From Clostridiales bacterium (lineage in GTDB: Bacteria; Bacillota; Clostridia; Peptostreptococcales; Anaerovoracaceae): a DNA stretch of 47,589 nucleotides. The stretch is taken from contig DUVF01000051.1 in NCBI GenBank assembly GCA_012841165.1, positions 1-47,589 of the forward strand, read 5' to 3'. The stretch's first letter is position 1; each line of letters begins with the position of its first letter. This document shows, piece by piece, positions 43,624 through 47,589 of this stretch. Both the position numbers and the translations under genes were made by a program. The notes beneath the pieces are model-generated. The model was not told the origin of the DNA and searched no databases. It saw only the letters and a list, made by a program, of their open reading frames with translations.

Positions 43624-44010
43624 ATGAAATACAGCGAATCAATCGAAATGTATCTGGAGACTATCCTTCTGGAGGAAGAGCGCCATGGCCATGCTCATGT
43701 AGCTGAGATTGCTGAGTTGTTAGATGTCAAGATGCCCAGCGTCACAAAAGCCATGGATCAGCTGAAGAATAACGGATTGATTGATAAGGAGACCTATGGC
43801 ACGATTACTCTGACAGAAAAAGGGCGGGCCGTAGCGCACCGGGTCTATCATTCTCATCAGATATTGATTCGCTTTTTAGAAAAAACCTTGCACTTATCTC
43901 CGGCAGAAGCGGCGGAGAATGCCTGCCGCATTGAACATGTGGCAACAGAGGAGTTACTGGCGGCTGTAGAACGATATCTGGCGGAAAGTGAAAAGAATAC
44001 TGAATCATGA
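43624..44010 (+). CDS. DtxR-family metal-dependent repressor with iron-type ligands
   Basis: 128 residues: N-terminal winged helix (about 1-65) and metal-binding/dimer domain (66-128); no SH3-like third domain, like MntR and short clostridial members. The ligand positions are Met9, Cys101, Glu104 and His105 (SIEMYLETI and NACRIEHV). DtxR/IdeR iron sensors have Met10, Cys102, Glu105, His106, while MntR has Asp8 and Glu102, so iron sensing is more likely than manganese. It sits behind a molybdate-type operon but has its own promoter and operator. Confidence 0.88.
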   Translation: MKYSESIEMYLETILLEEERHGHAHVAEIAELLDVKMPSVTKAMDQLKNNGLIDKETYGTITLTEKGRAVAHRVYHSHQILIRFLEKTLHLSPAEAAENACRIEHVATEELLAAVERYLAESEKNTES

Positions 44011-44099
44011 CGCTATGTTAACTGGCCGGAATAATTCCAGCTTAACGGACGGCAAAAGACAGAGATAAAATGAAAGAAAATTATTTTTTTGAATACAAG

Positions 44100-44136
44100 T
44101 TAGCCAAGGCAAACAAAATAAAACCAGGCAAACTAA
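44100..44136. promoter_or_regulatory. tandem DtxR-type operator with no clear target gene
   Basis: TTAGCCAAGGCAAAC (44100-44114) is close to the operator in front of the repressor gene. A second, inverted-looking half, AACCAGGCAAACTAA (44122-44136), follows. The nearest downstream gene (44490) is 350 bp away. An AT-rich T7 tract lies at 44084-44090. Confidence 0.6.
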
Positions 44137-44158
44137 CGATCTTTGGCTACCCCATTAG

Positions 44159-44320
44159 ATTGCCGTCATCCAAGCTTTTGCAATCACTCCTTATATATAC
44201 ACCTTCACTTTTACTCTCTTAAAGACCTATCTAGGTCCGCCTTTGGCTGATCAGCTGGCAGCGGTCATCGACCGCTTCCGGCTGGTTGCCGAAGCACCGT
44301 TGCGGACGATTCGAAATTAA
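44159..44320 (+). pseudogene. 53-codon open frame, possible gene remnant behind the DtxR-type operator
   Basis: The frame from 44159 to the TAA at 44318-44320 has no ATG, GTG or TTG at its beginning and no ribosome site, but the reading TLLKTYLGPPLADQ then LAAVIDRFRLVAEAPLRTIR looks protein-like. It lies directly behind the metal operator, so it may be the end of a lost metal-transport gene. I do not recognise the family. The rest of the 479-bp gap (44011-44489) shows only weak hairpins. Confidence 0.3.
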
Positions 44321-44489
44321 CACCAGGCTGAATTAATGTTGAATTACACCTTCTATGTTTTGCGGCGCAAAAATACCTGTCATTGCGCTGCTTGCTAGTG
44401 TATTCTTTAAGGAGGCAGTCTGGCCAGGGGTTCATGCAGTACCCCGGAAGAGATACGAGAGGGGGCTGATTTAAATTCAGAAGATAACA

Positions 44490-45692
44490 GTGAGCAAACG
44501 CAAGAAAGAGATAAAGGATCTCAGGCTGCGCGGCGGCGTGTTATTGTTTGCGTTGGTGTTTACTATATTAGGTGCCCGTCTGTGCGCCTATACGCCTAAT
44601 GAGACGGATTCTATGGAATTTTTTAGCGTCAAGATAACAGCCATCGGGGAAAGTCAAATGGAAGAGGGGCCGATCGGACCGTCCGGTGAAGTGGTCAGCA
44701 ACCAGGCAACAATTTTCCGGGCGGCGTTCACCAGCGGAGCGGAAAAGGGTCAGGAAATCACAGCGGTTCAGTTTATCGATGATTTGACGCCGATTCAGCC
44801 CCGGTCGCTCAAAGTCGGCGATACAGTTTTGGTGGCACAGAACGCCGGAGCCGTTGAGGGCGCCGATGAATGGATGTATATCGATCACAAACGCAGCCAC
44901 TATCTTATATGGTTGGTCGCACTGTTTCTGTTTTTGGTTGTACTGATTGGAAGAAAAAAAGGTCTATCCACGATCTTTGCGCTGTTATCGACTGCTGCGG
45001 CCATATTTATGATTTATATTCCTTCCATTTTGAGAGGTTTTGACATCTATCTGATGACTTCGTTGATCAGCATTTACATCATTGTGGTCAGCCTGCTTTT
45101 AATCAACGCTTACGACAGCAAGACACTCAGCGCTATTTTGGGGAACATCGGAGGCGTAGCAGCTGCAGGGGGGCTGGCGCTATTGATGAATCGCTTGCTG
45201 CATGTGACGGGCTTTGTAGATGAAGATTATATGCTACTGCTGCATTTGAACAAAGAAACGCCGCTTGATCTCCAGGCGGTGGTCTGGGGTGCGATCGTTA
45301 TCGGCGCCTTGGGTGCTATCATGGACATCGCGATGACGATCGCTTCGGCCATGTATGAAGTAGCGGAGCACATGCCGCAGCGGTCGTTTAAAAAATTATT
45401 CCGGTCGGGCATGAATGTTGGCGTGGACAGCATCGGAACGATGACCAATACATTGATTTTAGCTTATGTCGGCAGTTCATTGACGATGGTATTGCTGATG
45501 GCGGCCTACCATAAAGACATGCTCTTTCTGTTCAACATGGAGATGATAGTCGTGGAAGTGACGACGGCAATCGTCGGCAGTCTGGGAATTTTATTCGCAG
45601 TTCCGGCGACGGCCTTTATCTCTGCTTATCTATACACGCGACCGAGCGAATGGCGGGGGATTTTGCGTTCAGACCAAGAAAACCCGCAATAA
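44490..45692 (+). CDS. YibE/F-family membrane protein
   Basis: 400 residues. One N-terminal membrane segment (about 13-33) is followed by an extracytoplasmic domain (about 35-130, FFSVKITAIGESQMEEGPIG) and then about seven membrane segments, the YibE/F layout. The conserved stretch GALGAIMDIAMTIASAMYEV near residue 274 and the final NMEMIVVEVTTAIVGSLGIL are family hallmarks. Function is unknown. The GTG start at 44490 has only a weak site (AGAAG); AAGGAGG at 44409-44415 is too far away to serve it and may belong to a lost short gene. Upstream is a DtxR-type operator, so metal regulation is conceivable. Confidence 0.85.
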   Translation: MSKRKKEIKDLRLRGGVLLFALVFTILGARLCAYTPNETDSMEFFSVKITAIGESQMEEGPIGPSGEVVSNQATIFRAAFTSGAEKGQEITAVQFIDDLTPIQPRSLKVGDTVLVAQNAGAVEGADEWMYIDHKRSHYLIWLVALFLFLVVLIGRKKGLSTIFALLSTAAAIFMIYIPSILRGFDIYLMTSLISIYIIVVSLLLINAYDSKTLSAILGNIGGVAAAGGLALLMNRLLHVTGFVDEDYMLLLHLNKETPLDLQAVVWGAIVIGALGAIMDIAMTIASAMYEVAEHMPQRSFKKLFRSGMNVGVDSIGTMTNTLILAYVGSSLTMVLLMAAYHKDMLFLFNMEMIVVEVTTAIVGSLGILFAVPATAFISAYLYTRPSEWRGILRSDQENPQ

Positions 45693-45737
45693 TGCAAGTA
45701 AAAACATCAGTTAATGACACATTGTTGTTTTTTTAAC

Positions 45738-45766
45738 TTGTGAAAAAAGCGTATAGATAATATAAT
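45738..45766 (+). promoter_or_regulatory. promoter of the CoA-transferase gene
   Basis: -35 TTGTGA (45738-45743), 17-bp spacer, -10 TATAAT (45761-45766): the best match to consensus in this part of the window. Confidence 0.75.
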
Positions 45767-45772
45767 TATTAT

Positions 45773-45999
45773 AATTGGCTATTTCGGCGCGACAACTATC
45801 GCTGCAAGGCCATTACGCTCCTGAAATTACCGGACAGACACTTTTGATAGCATCCCGGTGGAGCGTGTTCGAAAGCCCATGGTTGCTCTAATCCATGAAC
45901 CGTGGTATGCTTTTGCTTCATTATAAATGTCATAACCATTTTGACCACTTTATGTTCGTTATCACAAGTCGTTATTAAAAAGCAAGGAGATCTTAAAAG
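45773..45999 (+). other. long 5' leader of the CoA-transferase gene
   Basis: If transcription begins about 45773, the leader is about 227 nt. It holds hairpin candidates, among them CCATGGTT with AACCGTGG (one G-U pair) around 45878-45906 and ACCGG with CCGGT around 45830-45860. No match to a known riboswitch is recognised. The gap 45693-45999 has no gene. Confidence 0.4.
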
Positions 46000-47331
46000 A
46001 TGTTGATGAAAGAGTACCAAAGCAAACTGGTGTCGGCCGACAAAGCTGTGCAAGTGATCAAAAGCGGCGATTGGGTGGAATACGCCTGGGGTTCTAGTTC
46101 CCCCGTTTTGTTCACCGAAGCCATCGCCAAGCGGGCGGAGGAACTGACGGACGTCAATTTCCGCGGCGGCGTCATTATGAGACCGTTGACCTTTATCGAA
46201 AATGATCCCGAACAAAAGCACTTTACCTGGAACAGCATGCACATGAGCGGCTATGAGAGAAAGCTGGCCGACAAGGGCATGGCCTACTATCTGCCGATCA
46301 AATACTCTGAAGTACCGCGTTTCATCCGGGAAAATCTCCGGACAGACGTTGTGGCCATTCAGGTAGCGCCGATGGACGCGCACGGTTATTTTAATTTTGG
46401 CACCACTATTTCGCACTACGCGGCGGCGATCGACGGCGCGCGCAACGTCATCGTTGAAGTAAACGAAGATATGCCTCGCGCTCACGGCGGCTATGATCAC
46501 GCGGTACACATTTCTAAAGTTGACTATATCGTCGAAGGCGGTCACCTGGGGCTTCCTGAACTCCCGGCGGCAGCACCCAGCGAAATTGACAAGCAGATCG
46601 CTGCTCATGTACTTGAAGAGATTCCCGACGGCGCCTGCATCCAGCTGGGTATCGGTGGTATGCCGAACGCCCTGGGCAAGATGATCGCGGATTCGGATCT
46701 GAAAAATCTTGGCGCGCACACGGAAATGATGGTCGACGGCTTTGTCGAAATGGTCGAGAAAGGCCTGTTGAACGGAATGGAAAAAAACATTGACCGCGGT
46801 CGTATCGCCTACTCTTTCGCCGCCGGTTCGCAATCGTTGTACGATTTAATTAATGAAAATCCAATGGTGGCCGGTTACCCCGTCGATTATACCAATCATC
46901 CTTTCAACTGTGCCAAAATCGATAAACTGATGTCCATTAACAGCGCTATCGAGATCGACCTGACCGGTCAGGTCTGCTCGGAATCGATCGGTCCGCGCAT
47001 CATCAGCGGTGCCGGCGGCCAGCTTGACTTTGTTGAAGGCGCATACAACTCCAAGGGCGGCAAGACCTTTATCTGTCTGCCCTCCACTCTTACCGACAAA
47101 GCGGGCAAGCTAAAATCGAAGATTGTTCCCATGCTCACACCGGGTGCCGTCGTCACCGATACCAGGCCGGTCGTGCAGTACATCGTCACCGAGTACGGCA
47201 AGGTCAATCTCAAGGGCTTGTCTTCCTGGCAGCGGGCTGAAGCGCTCATCTCGATCGCGCATCCCGATTTCCGCGACGAGCTGATTGCGGCGGCTAAAGA
47301 GCTGAAAATCTGGAGACGAAAAGACATATAG
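46000..47331 (+). CDS. acetyl-CoA:acyl-CoA transferase (4-hydroxybutyrate/butyrate type)
   Basis: 443 residues, cytoplasmic. Transfers CoA between acetate and a short-chain acid such as butyrate or 4-hydroxybutyrate, a terminal step in many anaerobes. The catalytic glutamate is in LGAHTEMMVDGFVEM near residue 245; other landmarks are QVAPMDAHGYFNFGTTIS near 126, GACIQLGIGGMPNALGKM near 212 and GAGGQLDFVEGA near 335. The ATG at 46000 is 9 bp after AAGGAGA; a second ATG six bases later is less well spaced. Acetyl-CoA hydrolase activity is the main alternative. The next gene begins 250 bp downstream. Confidence 0.92.
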   Translation: MLMKEYQSKLVSADKAVQVIKSGDWVEYAWGSSSPVLFTEAIAKRAEELTDVNFRGGVIMRPLTFIENDPEQKHFTWNSMHMSGYERKLADKGMAYYLPIKYSEVPRFIRENLRTDVVAIQVAPMDAHGYFNFGTTISHYAAAIDGARNVIVEVNEDMPRAHGGYDHAVHISKVDYIVEGGHLGLPELPAAAPSEIDKQIAAHVLEEIPDGACIQLGIGGMPNALGKMIADSDLKNLGAHTEMMVDGFVEMVEKGLLNGMEKNIDRGRIAYSFAAGSQSLYDLINENPMVAGYPVDYTNHPFNCAKIDKLMSINSAIEIDLTGQVCSESIGPRIISGAGGQLDFVEGAYNSKGGKTFICLPSTLTDKAGKLKSKIVPMLTPGAVVTDTRPVVQYIVTEYGKVNLKGLSSWQRAEALISIAHPDFRDELIAAAKELKIWRRKDI

Positions 47332-47345
47332 GCAAGCGCCTGCGA

Positions 47346-47416
47346 CCATACAGTTGTATGGAGAACCGGACAGTTTAGGCACGACAGGCTTGAACGGACT
47401 GTCAAAATGTTCCGGC
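47346..47416 (+). other. hairpins in the 250-bp gap after the CoA-transferase
   Basis: CCATAC with GTATGG is a perfect 6-bp stem with a 4-base loop (47346-47361). A larger imperfect structure uses ACAGT and ACTGT with CCG and CGG (about 47365-47416). No T run follows, so a terminator is not clear. The remaining bases to 47581 hold no gene. Confidence 0.35.
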
Positions 47417-47581
47417 AAAGTATTGATTAAGCGCTGAATGTAGTGATCCTTTTCGTGCGTCCGATAATGGCACGATTCATGCAATAAATAAAGGATGCAT
47501 AAAGCAAAGTTAACAATGTTAAAAGAGCGCGTCTATCCTGCGTTCCGAAAACGATCAATGTAAACCAAGGAGGTATTAAAA

Positions 47582-47589
47582 ATGGCAGA
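47582..47589 (+). CDS. start of next gene (cut by window edge)
   Basis: An ATG at 47582 stands after a strong AAGGAGG ribosome site (47568-47574). Only ATG GCA GA is visible, so nothing can be said of the product. Confidence 0.6.

Noticed and set aside
45796-46833. 345-codon open frame on the minus strand
   Set aside because: It lies opposite the CoA-transferase, shows no protein family pattern and is a typical shadow of a gene with strong third-base bias.
47110-47484. 124-codon minus-strand frame after the CoA-transferase
   Set aside because: Most of it overlaps the CoA-transferase; the 5' part in the gap has no recognisable family or ribosome site.
1-47589. rRNA, tRNA, prophage, transposase or replication origin
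   Set aside because: Reading both strands gave no cloverleaf, ribosomal, phage or transposase signal, and no DnaA box cluster.

Overview
The window looks like a chromosomal segment of an anaerobic Bacillota bacterium, most likely in the Clostridia. The signs are two glycyl radical enzymes with their activases, an S-layer-homology surface protein, several Gram-positive-style lipoproteins, an FHA / RodA / class B PBP cluster, a DtxR repressor, a butyrate-type CoA-transferase, and no outer-membrane genes. I found no rRNA, tRNA, CRISPR array, phage module or transposase. The species cannot be named from sequence alone.

Layout. (1) 1-9.4 kb, housekeeping: a beta-CASP nuclease cut by the left edge; proA and a metallophosphoesterase (minus strand); a DEDD exonuclease with a substituted catalytic residue; a prepilin peptidase; then proB, proC, a NUDIX hydrolase and a tyrosine recombinase that has lost most catalytic residues. 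Two inverted copies of a 116-bp promoter-bearing repeat (4096-4211 and 6194-6309) flank the exonuclease and prepilin peptidase genes and sit at identical distances from the two start codons they face. (2) 9.5-17 kb: a five-component Liv/Urt-type ABC importer followed by a formamidase/acetamidase-family protein, an M20 amidohydrolase and a small DUF6506-like protein, read as uptake and hydrolysis of an amide-like compound. The substrate-binding gene is frameshifted by a 13-bp tandem duplication. (3) 17-19.6 kb: a YeiH-type exporter and citrate synthase, divergent. (4) 19.6-30.2 kb: a two-enzyme glycyl radical island. One arm (minus strand) is EamA-type permease, small winged-helix-like protein, GRE1, activase 1. 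The other (plus strand) is cupin, GRE2, activase 2. A LuxR-type regulator lies between them. Both GREs carry the Cys-x-Glu motif of dehydratase/lyase/decarboxylase members, so neither is an ordinary pyruvate formate-lyase; their substrates cannot be read from sequence. This is the best candidate for an undescribed system.

(5) 30.3-36.4 kb: LysO-type exporter, the FHA-RodA-PBP wall-synthesis cluster, a DUF1285-like protein, a YhfC-type intramembrane protease and a small lipoprotein. (6) 36.5-44.0 kb: a large secreted repeat protein whose S-layer anchor lies in the -1 frame after an A7 tract, then a molybdate/tungstate-type ABC transporter, a DUF364 protein and a DtxR repressor with iron-type ligands. 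The surface protein and the transporter have an identical 44-nt promoter, which suggests shared control. (7) 44.0-47.6 kb: a metal-operator-like site with no obvious gene, a YibE/F membrane protein, a CoA-transferase behind a strong promoter and long leader, and the first codons of another gene.

Themes are duplicated promoter modules, genes interrupted by small length changes, and enzymes with altered active sites. All motif, identity and composition statements are hand readings.
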